Assembly: GCA_019638695.1 (NCBI GenBank)
Contig: JAHBTG010000021.1
Span: 1 to 37,779 of the forward strand
Direction: 5' to 3'
Origin: Bacteroidota bacterium
GTDB taxonomy: Bacteria; Bacteroidota; Bacteroidia; J057; JAJTIE01
DNA: 37,779 bases
A model generated the notes under the pieces. It did not search any database and was not told the DNA's origin. It saw nothing but the letters and a program-made list of their open reading frames with translations. Shown here piece by piece: positions 26,286 through 34,376 of this stretch (the first letter of the stretch is position 1; every line of letters starts with the position of its first letter). The position numbers were made by a program, and so were the translations under genes.

Positions 26286-28481
26286 TTACCACTTCAGGCT
26301 CAAACCCATCCATCCGGATAAAAAATCACTAGATCGCATAGCAAAATAAACTTGATTCCATGCAGTGGTAACCTCTACTGATAGCCAGGTATTCTTAGCT
26401 GTCAAACCCAGGCCAAAGGCTTCTCTTCGCGTAGTCTCTCCCTGCCTAAGAAACTGATACTGAGGGCAGAAGGTCCAATGCTTACTCAGTGCATACTCAT
26501 GCTTAAGCGTATGACTGCTTAGGGGTAATCCCAGTGCAGGAATCTCCACATAGGGCTGCGTACTGTTTACCTGCTGAAAAGCATAACTGCTCTGGTGTTG
26601 TGTATGCCATTTGCATACACCTCCGGCAGTATAAGACCGGGTTTGCTGCAATCGTTGTTCTATTTCGGTGCCCATATTGTGCCACATGATACCAGCATAT
26701 ACCTGTCCCTGAACATCACGGATACGAATAGTATGGGCAAGTTGTCCATTGATCACATGATAAAGTTGAGGCGCCACTCCTTCAAAATCTACCAGGCTTT
26801 GTATGCTGGATACGGACAAGACCGGAAAACCCGGCAACGTAATGGAAATGCCTTGGTTAACCCCATAGCTTCTATACGCATGGGTTTGATTGGGCGTGCT
26901 CTGTTCATACAACACACCGGCCTGATAAGACAGCCAGCGAAAGGTTTTTTGTGCTGACACGCCATATTGCTCCAGCCCCCGGCGCAGAAAAGGATTGCCC
27001 ATAGAATAGTATGCCGCCCCCACACGCCGGACAGTTGCCTGTACAGACCAGGTGGGTCTGCTTTGCCAGGTAAGAGATAACGCACCTCCCCAGTCCTGCA
27101 AAAGACTATCCCGCCCGGTAAGAAGGGTTCGTTCCTGCCAGCCGGCAATATCCGCCCAGCGCAAGGCATATATCCTGCTATCCACCGCCAGGCTAGCAAG
27201 ATTAACCTCACCGGCAACCTTAAGCGGCAGGACGCCCAGCTTTTTTTCAAAATCCGCGCCACAGACCAGGTTCTGCCCAGGGCCGGCTAATAAGGTATCT
27301 GCCGGCGAAATATTGCCGGTTACCTTTTGATCGGAAAAGTAAATACTATGCACATGTAAATGATCTGCACGCTGGCTACCCAAACCGGTAGAGAGCCCGT
27401 AAGCGCTCCGGCCCCCGGTATAATTATCCAAAGTACGTTCCCGCAAAATATCCAGCTGTGCAGGTGCTGCCAGGCGAGCCTGGAATGCACACACACCCAG
27501 GTAAAACCGCCCGGGGCTCAGCTCGGCATTCAACCCCAGAACAGGTATGCCAGACAAACTCATCTCTGAGAAAAAAGGGGTGGCAGTGCCTAACTGCAGG
27601 CAGTCTACATCCAGCAAAAACTTCTCCCACTTGCTCACCAAGCCTACCTTGTAAAGCTTCTTATACAGATCCGGGTCATTGCTGTGCTTAATCTCCTTGA
27701 GCACTTCATTTAATTCAGCCCGTTCCACCCCGTCCAACGCGTGTAACGGTTTGTCCAAAACAGAATCCATTGCAGACACTTCATAACGGCTGACCCCGCC
27801 TTCTATCTTCTCCAGGTGCCCGCTCATCTCATCCAATAGTGCCCCCTCCTTCTTCTCCATCTGTGCCAGACTGTCCTGCAAAACCATTCCTGCCGTATAC
27901 TGGTCTGTACTTCTGGTATTGCGCTTTAAGTCGGCATATCGCATACTCAACTGCTTCTTTTCCTGCTGAAGGACCGAGAGGCTATCTCGTAACTCCTGCA
28001 TATAATCGTAGGAATTTGCAGGCATTTTGTATTTCAGCCGCCGCCAATAGCTATCATCCCCAAGCTTGCGTCGGGCCATATTCTGGCGCGCACGTGTACG
28101 GACAACCTCCGGAGACAGCCCCACCTCATGATTTAGTTGATAACGGGTACTATCAACCCGCTGCCCCAATACCCTCATTAAATCATTTGCCGTAAACCTG
28201 ATGCCCATAAGTGGCGGCATCTGCAGGTGAGGAATATGTTCGGTAGAAAAAGTACCGGATAAGTGAAGAGGGATACCTCTATAGGTGAATGTAGTATGCA
28301 ATATGGCCCTTACATAACTGGGCGCATACCAGCCGGCAGTATCCCCGGGAAAATAATTCCCCTGGAGCATAAACTGCCCGTGAGAGGTTAACGCCGGTGC
28401 TGACTGCGCCAGACCTGTAGTGAAAGCGCAACTGATACTTATGGCTATGCGGAGTAAGGCTAGTATTTGTTGAAGTTGCAT
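26286..28481 (-). CDS. Outer-membrane beta-barrel protein with a coiled-coil insert, first gene of the RHS locus
   Basis: ATG 28481 gives a 731-aa product with a signal peptide (MQLQQILALLRIAISISCAF...GLAQ). The frame extends upstream only by TTG/other codons. After an N-terminal beta-rich region (about 27-110) there is a long charged helical stretch (about 155-235, heptad-like with QEKKQL, DLKRN, EKKEG), likely a coiled coil. From about 295 to the end, alternating aromatic and polar residues and repeated short strands (for example GLGLTAKNTWLSVEVTT) indicate an outer-membrane barrel; the final residue is Trp, as is usual for substrates of the Bam machinery. No known family was recognised. 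Placement at the head of a locus of giant secreted proteins makes an export or surface-anchoring role plausible. Confidence 0.85.
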   Translation of the reverse strand: MQLQQILALLRIAISISCAFTTGLAQSAPALTSHGQFMLQGNYFPGDTAGWYAPSYVRAILHTTFTYRGIPLHLSGTFSTEHIPHLQMPPLMGIRFTANDLMRVLGQRVDSTRYQLNHEVGLSPEVVRTRARQNMARRKLGDDSYWRRLKYKMPANSYDYMQELRDSLSVLQQEKKQLSMRYADLKRNTRSTDQYTAGMVLQDSLAQMEKKEGALLDEMSGHLEKIEGGVSRYEVSAMDSVLDKPLHALDGVERAELNEVLKEIKHSNDPDLYKKLYKVGLVSKWEKFLLDVDCLQLGTATPFFSEMSLSGIPVLGLNAELSPGRFYLGVCAFQARLAAPAQLDILRERTLDNYTGGRSAYGLSTGLGSQRADHLHVHSIYFSDQKVTGNISPADTLLAGPGQNLVCGADFEKKLGVLPLKVAGEVNLASLAVDSRIYALRWADIAGWQERTLLTGRDSLLQDWGGALSLTWQSRPTWSVQATVRRVGAAYYSMGNPFLRRGLEQYGVSAQKTFRWLSYQAGVLYEQSTPNQTHAYRSYGVNQGISITLPGFPVLSVSSIQSLVDFEGVAPQLYHVINGQLAHTIRIRDVQGQVYAGIMWHNMGTEIEQRLQQTRSYTAGGVCKWHTQHQSSYAFQQVNSTQPYVEIPALGLPLSSHTLKHEYALSKHWTFCPQYQFLRQGETTRREAFGLGLTAKNTWLSVEVTTAWNQVYFAMRSSDFLSGWMGLSLKW

Positions 28482-28492
28482 ATCCAAATAAC

Positions 28493-28508
28493 ATACTTTT
28501 TCAAGTAT
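28493..28508 (-). promoter_or_regulatory. Perfect 6-bp hairpin just upstream of the barrel gene
   Basis: On the minus strand ATACTT, GAAA and AAGTAT form a perfect inverted repeat, 11 bases upstream of the ATG at 28481. It could be an operator half-site pair or an RNA hairpin near the translation start of the first gene in the RHS locus. Six base pairs of AT-rich sequence can also occur by chance. Confidence 0.25.
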
Positions 28509-28676
28509 TATAAAGCACAAGTGGTATCTTTCTATTCTGGAAAGCTAAGCAATAGGCACACATCCCGTTCACGAAACTCTTCCGAACCTATACAGCTTCT
28601 ATACATGCCTCATCTCGCGGCAAGCATATTTTGCAATACCTTGCAGTCCTGTTACGCCTAAACATATTCCCCATTC

Positions 28677-29441
28677 ATGCGCAGCTACCTGTTATTAGGA
28701 TTACTCCTGCTCCCCTGCCTGCTGCCGGCACAATCTGCAGATAGCCTGAACCAGGCTTCACTGGCGCTTATTCAGGCAGAGAAATATACCGAGGCACTCC
28801 CCCTGGTGCAGCAGGCAGCAGCGCTGGGGCAGCCCCAGGCCCAGTTTCACCTGGGCATTATGTATGCCAACGGCATTGCCATGGAACGCAATGATTCCCT
28901 GGCAGCACACTGGTGGCTGCTGGCTGCCCGGCAAGCATGGCGAGATGCCCAGTTCATGACTGCACAGGTATGTTTCTCGCACAATAAGCCGCAGGAAGGG
29001 CTCTCATGGTTGCAGGCAGCCGCCAATAACGGCGACTTTGAAGCCATGTATCTCCATGCCATGTTGCAACTGGAGGGCAAAGCCATGCCGGCAGACACTC
29101 TCAGCGGACTACCGGCTGCCAGAGCGCTCGCCTTCAGGGCACAACCCCGCACACATGATGATTCCGCCTACGTAGCCCTTATCCGCTGCCAGCTAGCCAA
29201 TGCCTATTATAAGGATATCTGGCAGACTGACCTCTCAGACATAGACGTCTATGCGTGGCTGCTCATCTGTAATGAATGTAAACGGCTCCTGCCCTTTCCC
29301 CGTCAGAATGAAATTATCTACCAAATTGAACAACTGGGTTACAACCTGGACTCGGGAGAAAAGCAAGCTGCTGCAGATATGGCCGGCAAATGGATGGGGG
29401 CCGCCCTGCGGAATGTGAGCAAAACCGGCAACATGGAATAA
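28677..29441 (+). CDS. Exported Sel1-repeat protein
   Basis: The 254-aa product has a signal peptide (MRSYLLLGLLLLPCLLPAQS). The mature part has Sel1/TPR-like repeats: AAALGQPQAQFHLGIMYANG with following AAHWWLLAA (about 47-85), then a degenerate GLSWLQAAANNGDFEAMYLHAML (about 109-132). Sel1 repeats usually mediate protein interactions in envelope or signalling complexes. It is transcribed divergently from the RHS barrel gene across 195 bp and is followed by the dioxygenase after 52 bp, so it may be co-transcribed with it. The partner is unknown. Confidence 0.85.
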   Translation: MRSYLLLGLLLLPCLLPAQSADSLNQASLALIQAEKYTEALPLVQQAAALGQPQAQFHLGIMYANGIAMERNDSLAAHWWLLAARQAWRDAQFMTAQVCFSHNKPQEGLSWLQAAANNGDFEAMYLHAMLQLEGKAMPADTLSGLPAARALAFRAQPRTHDDSAYVALIRCQLANAYYKDIWQTDLSDIDVYAWLLICNECKRLLPFPRQNEIIYQIEQLGYNLDSGEKQAAADMAGKWMGAALRNVSKTGNME

Positions 29442-29467
29442 TCCGCACCACAGCCAAACCCTTTCAT

Positions 29468-29487
29468 ATCATTGTACGTACATTGAT
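29468..29487. promoter_or_regulatory. Near-perfect 20-bp palindrome before the dioxygenase gene
   Basis: ATCATTGTACGTACATTGAT is its own reverse complement except for one symmetrical pair of positions; the central TGTACGTACA is perfect. It ends 6 bp before the ATG of the dioxygenase gene. A dyad of this size at a start site could be an operator for a homodimeric regulator. Confidence 0.3.
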
Positions 29488-29493
29488 ACTGCA

Positions 29494-30366
29494 ATGAATC
29501 GTCGAGAATTCTTCTTAAGTATTGCCGGTATGAGCCTTACCCTACCTGTTTGGGCACGCCTGTTACGCGAACAAGCAAGCCCCCGCATGCCCGCCCTGTT
29601 CCTGGGACATGGGAACCCTATGAATGCCATACAGGACAATCCTTTCACCCGCCGCCTGCAGGAAGTGGGCAGGGAGCTCCCCCGCCCGCAAGCAGCACTG
29701 GTAGTAAGCGCCCACTGGGAGACCCGGGGCACCTGGGTGCAGGCCAGCGCACAGCCCAGGACCATACATGACTTCGGGGGATTTCCGCCAGCCCTGTTTG
29801 CCGTGCAATACCCGGCCCCCGGGTCTCCCGAATGGGCCCAAAAAACGATAGATGTGGGGCAAGCACACCAAGTGCTTGTCCATCCTACCGAAGAATGGGG
29901 CCTGGACCACGGCACCTGGAGTGTACTGCGGTTTTTGTACCCCGATGCCGATGTACCCCTGTTTCAACTGAGCCTGGATATTGCCCGCAGTCCGCAGCAG
30001 CACCATGAGCTGGCCCGGCTGCTCCGCACACTGCGCGAACAGGGAGTCATGATCATAGGCAGCGGCAACCTGGTGCATAATCTGCGGGAAGTAGACTGGC
30101 ACCACCAGTACGGCGGCCCGGTATTTGACTGGGCACAGGATTTTGACCAGCGCCTGGTACAACTGATAGCACAGCAAAATATCGCACAGCTGGCCACCAC
30201 CACCCCGGATGCTCTCTTCCGCCGGGCGCAACCCACACTGGAGCATTACCTGCCCCTGCTGTATGTACTGGGCGCCAGCTATCCCGATGAGCAGCCGCAG
30301 TACTTTTACGAGGACTTCCAGCACGGGAGCATCAGCATGCGCAGCTTCCTGATGGCAAAAGCCTAG
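29494..30366 (+). CDS. ygiD: LigB-type extradiol dioxygenase (YgiD / 4,5-DOPA dioxygenase family) with a Tat-like leader
   Basis: The 290-aa product matches the YgiD family: [11 protein letters not shown] (37-46), SAHWETRG (72-79), HDFGGFPP (92-99), [10 protein letters not shown] (136-145), GSGNLVHNL (189-197), [11 protein letters not shown] (247-257). His39, His74, His195 and His251 are spaced like the four metal ligands of the family. Characterised members open the ring of L-DOPA and similar catechols. The N-terminus starts [21 protein letters not shown], a twin-arginine-like signal absent from the cytoplasmic E. coli enzyme, suggesting export of the folded metalloenzyme to the periplasm. 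It lies 52 bp after the Sel1 gene and 50 bp before ruvB. The physiological substrate is not evident from the context. Confidence 0.93.
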   Translation: MNRREFFLSIAGMSLTLPVWARLLREQASPRMPALFLGHGNPMNAIQDNPFTRRLQEVGRELPRPQAALVVSAHWETRGTWVQASAQPRTIHDFGGFPPALFAVQYPAPGSPEWAQKTIDVGQAHQVLVHPTEEWGLDHGTWSVLRFLYPDADVPLFQLSLDIARSPQQHHELARLLRTLREQGVMIIGSGNLVHNLREVDWHHQYGGPVFDWAQDFDQRLVQLIAQQNIAQLATTTPDALFRRAQPTLEHYLPLLYVLGASYPDEQPQYFYEDFQHGSISMRSFLMAKA

Positions 30367-30404
30367 TCGGCACAAAATGTCTATGCTTTTGCCCACATTC
30401 TGGG

Positions 30405-30412
30405 TATTTTTG
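30405..30412 (+). promoter_or_regulatory. Candidate -7 box (TATTTTTG) directly before ruvB
   Basis: TATTTTTG is a perfect match to the Bacteroidota -7 consensus TAnnTTTG. It ends 4 bases before the ruvB ATG, so a start site at the usual distance would coincide with the A of ATG and the mRNA would be leaderless. No TTTG lies 19-21 bases upstream, which weakens the call. Confidence 0.35.
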
Positions 30413-30416
30413 TGCT

Positions 30417-31436
30417 ATGCACCGTGCACCCGAACTGGACCCCCATTCTTCCGCAGAAGACGAAGATCTGGTCCTGCGCCCGCAACGGTTCGATGACTTC
30501 TCGGGCCAGGATAAGATCATCGAAAACCTCAAGGTGTTCGTCACCAGTGCCAACCTGCGCAAGGAAGCGCTGGATCACGTGCTGTTCCACGGGCCGCCCG
30601 GCCTGGGAAAGACCACCCTCAGCTATATCATCGCACGGGAACTGGGTTCTCAGGTGCGGACCACCAGCGGCCCTGTGCTGGACAAGCCCGGGGACCTGGC
30701 GGGGTTGCTCACCTCGCTGGAACCACGGGATGTATTATTTATTGACGAGATCCATCGCCTGAGCCCTGTCGTAGAAGAGTATCTCTACTCCGCTATGGAG
30801 GATTTCAAGATAGATGTATTGATAGAAAGCGGCCCTAATGCCCGCAGTGTAGAGATCAATCTCAATCCCTTTACCCTGGTGGGCGCCACTACCCGCGCCG
30901 GCCTGCTCACCTCTCCTCTGCTGGCCCGCTTTGGTATCAACTGCCGGCTGGAACACTATGACGAGGCACTGCTCACGCGCATTATTACCCGCTCTGCAGC
31001 CGTATTGAATGCACCTATCGATCCTGAGGGGGCCCGGGAGATCGCACGCCGCAGCAGAGGTACGCCGCGCATTGCCAACCGCCTGGTACGCCGCGCCCGG
31101 GACTTCGCCCTGGTAAAGGGCAATGGCGCCATCACGCATCCGATTGCCCGCATGGCCCTGGAAGCGCTGGCCGTGGATGAGGCCGGGCTGGATGAAATGG
31201 ACCTCCGGATACTGCATACTATTATTCACAAGTTCCAGGGAGGACCCGTGGGCCTCAGCACCATAGCCACAGCCGCCGGAGAGGAAGCAGAAACCATAGA
31301 GGAAGTCTATGAGCCTTACCTGATCATGAAAGGATTCCTGCAACGCACCCCGCGCGGGCGCGTGGCCACTCCCCATGCCTATGCGCACCTGGGCATTCTC
31401 CAAAGCCCTGCAAACAAAGGGTTATTTGAGTCTTAG
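30417..31436 (+). CDS. ruvB: Holliday junction branch migration ATPase RuvB
   Basis: The 339-aa product has the RuvB layout and length. It has an N-terminal [11 protein letters not shown] block, Walker A GPPGLGKT (59-66), Walker B FIDEIH (108-113), sensor 1 GATTRAG (156-162), a conserved arginine in PLLARFG (R171), and the C-terminal winged-helix DNA-binding region ending [17 protein letters not shown]. RuvB forms hexameric motors that work with RuvA to move Holliday junctions in recombination repair. ruvA and ruvC are not nearby. The stop codon lies 8 bp from the end of the convergent methyltransferase gene. Confidence 0.98.
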   Translation: MHRAPELDPHSSAEDEDLVLRPQRFDDFSGQDKIIENLKVFVTSANLRKEALDHVLFHGPPGLGKTTLSYIIARELGSQVRTTSGPVLDKPGDLAGLLTSLEPRDVLFIDEIHRLSPVVEEYLYSAMEDFKIDVLIESGPNARSVEINLNPFTLVGATTRAGLLTSPLLARFGINCRLEHYDEALLTRIITRSAAVLNAPIDPEGAREIARRSRGTPRIANRLVRRARDFALVKGNGAITHPIARMALEALAVDEAGLDEMDLRILHTIIHKFQGGPVGLSTIATAAGEEAETIEEVYEPYLIMKGFLQRTPRGRVATPHAYAHLGILQSPANKGLFES

Positions 31437-31444
31437 CACTTGTA

Positions 31445-32047
31445 CTAGCGTTTTCTGGCAACAACATGGAAGCTATAGTAATGATCGTGGCCTGGGTTAT
31501 GCTCTACCATATCGTAACCCAGTTGGTCCAGCAACGGCAGCAGAACCTCAATGGTAGGCTGCCACACGTGGCCCTTGCCCACCCAGGGAGAACCCGGATT
31601 CCAGAGTTTCATAGCCTCATGGGGCAGATACAGAAATAATATACCGCCGGGTTTCAGTTTCCGGGTCCAAAGCGCCAGGGCTTCCTGCCAGCGTTCCAGA
31701 TGTTCCAGACAATGGCTGCTATGCACATAGTCCAGGCTGTCATCGGCAAAGTTATCCAGCAAATAAGCATTCTGATGCGGTTCATTGCGCACCGGGATAG
31801 CGCCCGGGTAAGGCCACTGGTCTGCGCCCACATCAATGCCCTTGCCCGCACAATATCTGCCTGCCGTTTCCCGGATATGCTCTGCCGCATTACCCCCCCA
31901 TAAATAACCCGGGAAAAACTCATTCCTGTATTTATAGAATACCTTCCCCTCTCGGGTAACTTTTTTCACCTCAAACACTCTGCGCATACGCAGCTTGAGA
32001 TAGTACCAGCTATGGGCAGGCCTGAGCAAGAGGTTGATGGGATTCAT
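31445..32047 (-). CDS. Class I SAM-dependent methyltransferase
   Basis: ATG 32047 is chosen because it gives a compact 200-aa protein; the frame stays open to 32383 but that part lies antisense to the glycosyltransferase gene and shows no domain. Motif I is GIDVGADQ (70-77), followed by the acidic DDSLDYVHSSHCLEHL region (102-117), typical of methyltransferase family 11, and the LKPGG motif (131-135). These bind SAM. The N-terminal part is basic (LKLRMRRVFEVKK). It is divergent from a family-9 glycosyltransferase with 33 bp between them, suggesting methylation of a surface glycan or lipid-linked sugar, but the acceptor is unknown. Its end is 8 bp from the ruvB stop with no clear terminator between. 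Confidence 0.85.
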   Translation of the reverse strand: MNPINLLLRPAHSWYYLKLRMRRVFEVKKVTREGKVFYKYRNEFFPGYLWGGNAAEHIRETAGRYCAGKGIDVGADQWPYPGAIPVRNEPHQNAYLLDNFADDSLDYVHSSHCLEHLERWQEALALWTRKLKPGGILFLYLPHEAMKLWNPGSPWVGKGHVWQPTIEVLLPLLDQLGYDMVEHNPGHDHYYSFHVVARKR

Positions 32048-32080
32048 GCCGCCAAATTCTAAATAAATCCGCAATTTAGC

Positions 32081-33277
32081 ATGATGTTTTGGCCACATCT
32101 CCGAGGTTGGGGGCTCACCGTGCTTCATGAGTTCACCTGGCGTGCGAAAGCCTGGATAGACCTTTGGAGATGGCTGGAAGCCCGGTGGCAGCTGCGGCCT
32201 TCTCAATCGGCAGCCACTCCTTCCCTGCTGATCATCAAGGTGGACGAAATAGGTGACTATATCCTGTTCAGAGATGCACTGGCAGCAGTAACGGCTCATT
32301 ACCATGCACAAGGTTACCAGATAGAGGTACTGCTCAATGCAGCTGTGGCACCTTTTGCAGAGGCCGATACCTACCCCGCCCACAAATTATACCTGCAAAA
32401 AAGCCAGTGGAAACAGCGGGCTTACCGCTACTCATGGCTGAAAAAGCTGCGAAACGCCGGATATACACAAGTATTCAATGCGCATTATTCGCGCAACGCA
32501 GGACTGGATGATCTGCTGGCAATGGCCACCGGAGCGCCCGCTATCGCGTGGACCGGCAATGACAGCAACAGCCCTTTTTGGGTACAAACCTTTACCAATG
32601 CTTATTATAAGGCATTACTGTCCGGCCGGCAAGCGGTTTGCTTTGAATACACACGCAACCAGGAATGGGCTGCCCTGCTGGCGCCGGCCTGCATACCCAG
32701 CCCTTTACCGCCCCCGGCTCAGGCAGCCGTCACCGCTTCTCCCGGCACATACGGACTTCTCTTCCCCGGCGCCGGAAGGTATTACAGGCGCTGGCCAGCC
32801 CGCTACTTCATCCAATTACTGGATAAGCTGCGCAATACGCATCCGGAGCTGCCCGTGCTCATTGCCGGAGGCCCGGCGGATGAAGCCATCTGCGCAGAGA
32901 TCGCCGGAGGCACCCGCCATCCACAAGTCCGCAACCTCTGCGGGCAGACTGATCTGCGCCAGCTTTCCGGGTTAATCGCCCGGGCTCGTTTCCTGGTCAC
33001 CAATGAAACAGGGGCATTTCACCTGGCAGCCGCCCACGGCACACCTGCCGTCGTGCTCTCCAACGGGAACCACTACGGACGATTTGCGCCTTATCCCGAT
33101 CATTTTCCGCAAGCGGCTCATATGCGGTATTGTTTCCCCACCGAACTTTACCCCGACCTGGCCACCCCGGAAGGGCAGGTAGTGCTGGCGCATCGGTTTC
33201 GCCGGCGCAGCCGTTTGCCTATGGAGGAAATCCCTGTGGAAGCTGTGGAAAACGCCTTGTACTCCCTGCCAGTATGA
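32081..33277 (+). CDS. Glycosyltransferase family 9 (heptosyltransferase-like)
   Basis: The 398-aa product has the family layout of two Rossmann-like halves. The first begins LLIIKVDEIGDYILFRDAL (about 50-68). The second has FPGAGRYYRRWPARYF (about 228-243), an AGGPAD turn (about 266-271) and the conserved NETGAFHLAAAHGTPAV block (308-324), followed by GNHYGRFAPYP. Family 9 enzymes add heptoses or related sugars to LPS core in other Gram-negatives, using ADP-sugars; here the sugar and acceptor are not known. ATG at 32081 or 32084 is possible. The divergent methyltransferase and the glycosyltransferase 93 bp downstream point to a small surface-glycan cluster. Confidence 0.9.
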   Translation: MMFWPHLRGWGLTVLHEFTWRAKAWIDLWRWLEARWQLRPSQSAATPSLLIIKVDEIGDYILFRDALAAVTAHYHAQGYQIEVLLNAAVAPFAEADTYPAHKLYLQKSQWKQRAYRYSWLKKLRNAGYTQVFNAHYSRNAGLDDLLAMATGAPAIAWTGNDSNSPFWVQTFTNAYYKALLSGRQAVCFEYTRNQEWAALLAPACIPSPLPPPAQAAVTASPGTYGLLFPGAGRYYRRWPARYFIQLLDKLRNTHPELPVLIAGGPADEAICAEIAGGTRHPQVRNLCGQTDLRQLSGLIARARFLVTNETGAFHLAAAHGTPAVVLSNGNHYGRFAPYPDHFPQAAHMRYCFPTELYPDLATPEGQVVLAHRFRRRSRLPMEEIPVEAVENALYSLPV

Positions 33278-33370
33278 ATAACCATTCGTTAATGCCAAGA
33301 TCCAGGCAACCAACTGCGGCGTAAACCGGTTACGGCATATAGCCCCGTAGCCGCCCTTCAGTATCAGCGT

Positions 33371-34312
33371 ATGTCCATACCACCCATCCTGCTCATCACC
33401 TTTAACCGGCCCGATACGGTGGCCAAGGTTATTCAGGCTTTGCGCCGGTGGCGCCCTCCGGTGATCTACTTTGCCAGCGACGGTCCGCGAGCCCACAAGG
33501 CAGGAGAGGCAGAAGCAGTAACCGTCACCCGGGCGCTTACCAGCACCATTGACTGGCCATGCCGGTTACATACCCGCTTTTCAACCCATAACCTGGGGTG
33601 CAAGCAGGGTGTGAGCAGCGCCATATCCTGGTTTTTTGCCCATGAACCGGCCGGTATCATCCTGGAAGACGACATTGTGCCGGGGGAAGACTTTTTTACT
33701 TACTGCACTGCCCTCCTGGACAAATATGCAGAAGACCCGCGCGTATACCATATCTCCAGCATCAACTACCGGACAAAACACCAGCACCTCAACGCCAGTT
33801 ACTATGCCAGTCATATCCCTCACGTGTGGGGCTGGGCGGGCTGGCGGGACAAATGGGCCCGCTATCAAGACGCCGAGCAACACCTGCAGCCCGAGGAAGT
33901 AAGCGCCGTGCTTCAACGCACCTTTCCGCGCCCGGAAATGGTTCAGTATTTTGCCCAACGGCTGGAAGCCATCCGGCAGGGGGCATCCGATTCCTGGAGC
34001 TTAATCTGGGCGTATACCCTCTGGCGGGAAAACGGGCTGAGTCTTACACCCAAGGTGAACCTAAGTACCAATATAGGCATGGGTATTCGCACATCCGGCG
34101 CCAATTTCAGAGGTGTGAGCCACCGGGGCACTTTCGGGTTTTACCCCACCAGGACATTGAACCCTCTGGTACATCCGGCCACACTACAAGCAGATAACGA
34201 GAAGGATTTATGGGTTTTTTCCCGGGTGATCCGCTGGAATTTCCGGCGCAAACTGAAGAACAAGCTCTGGAGCTATTGGGAACGGATATCGCCACCCAAA
34301 ATCCACGCTTAA
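33371..34312 (+). CDS. Nucleotide-diphospho-sugar glycosyltransferase (GT-A fold)
   Basis: The 313-aa product begins IPPILLITFNRPDTVAKVIQAL, the usual first strand and helix of GT-A transferases, followed by FASDGPR (34-40) and HNLGCKQGVSSAISWFF (about 73-89). The metal/nucleotide-binding acidic motif is LEDDI (98-102). A conserved aromatic block HVWGWAGWR (151-159) and a Ser-rich SDSWSLIWAY follow, as in Bacteroidota transferases annotated as sugar transferase or HlpA-like. The C-terminus is basic (RRKLKNKLW), which may associate with the membrane. Donor and acceptor are unknown. It follows the family-9 glycosyltransferase on the same strand. Confidence 0.87.
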   Translation: MSIPPILLITFNRPDTVAKVIQALRRWRPPVIYFASDGPRAHKAGEAEAVTVTRALTSTIDWPCRLHTRFSTHNLGCKQGVSSAISWFFAHEPAGIILEDDIVPGEDFFTYCTALLDKYAEDPRVYHISSINYRTKHQHLNASYYASHIPHVWGWAGWRDKWARYQDAEQHLQPEEVSAVLQRTFPRPEMVQYFAQRLEAIRQGASDSWSLIWAYTLWRENGLSLTPKVNLSTNIGMGIRTSGANFRGVSHRGTFGFYPTRTLNPLVHPATLQADNEKDLWVFSRVIRWNFRRKLKNKLWSYWERISPPKIHA

Positions 34313-34339
34313 CCAGTAGTCAATACTTGCCATATTTTC

Positions 34340-34372
34340 ATTGGGCAAAGTGCGCAAGAGGCCGTAATATTG
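34340..34372 (+). promoter_or_regulatory. Candidate promoter of the transketolase operon
   Basis: ATTG (34340-34343) and TAATATTG (34365-34372) are separated by 21 bases, near matches to TTTG and TAnnTTTG of Bacteroidota promoters (one mismatch each). The downstream box ends 4 bases before the ATG at 34377, the same spacing as the box before ruvB, so a leaderless transcript is predicted. Confidence 0.35.
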
Positions 34373-34376
34373 CAGG

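Noticed and set aside
31437..31444. Terminator between ruvB and the methyltransferase
   Set aside because: Only 8 bp separate the stop codons and no stem with a T-run could be found around them.
32048..32383. A 112-residue N-terminal extension of the methyltransferase
   Set aside because: It would overlap the 5' end of the divergent glycosyltransferase and its translation resembles no domain, whereas ATG 32047 starts a complete methyltransferase.
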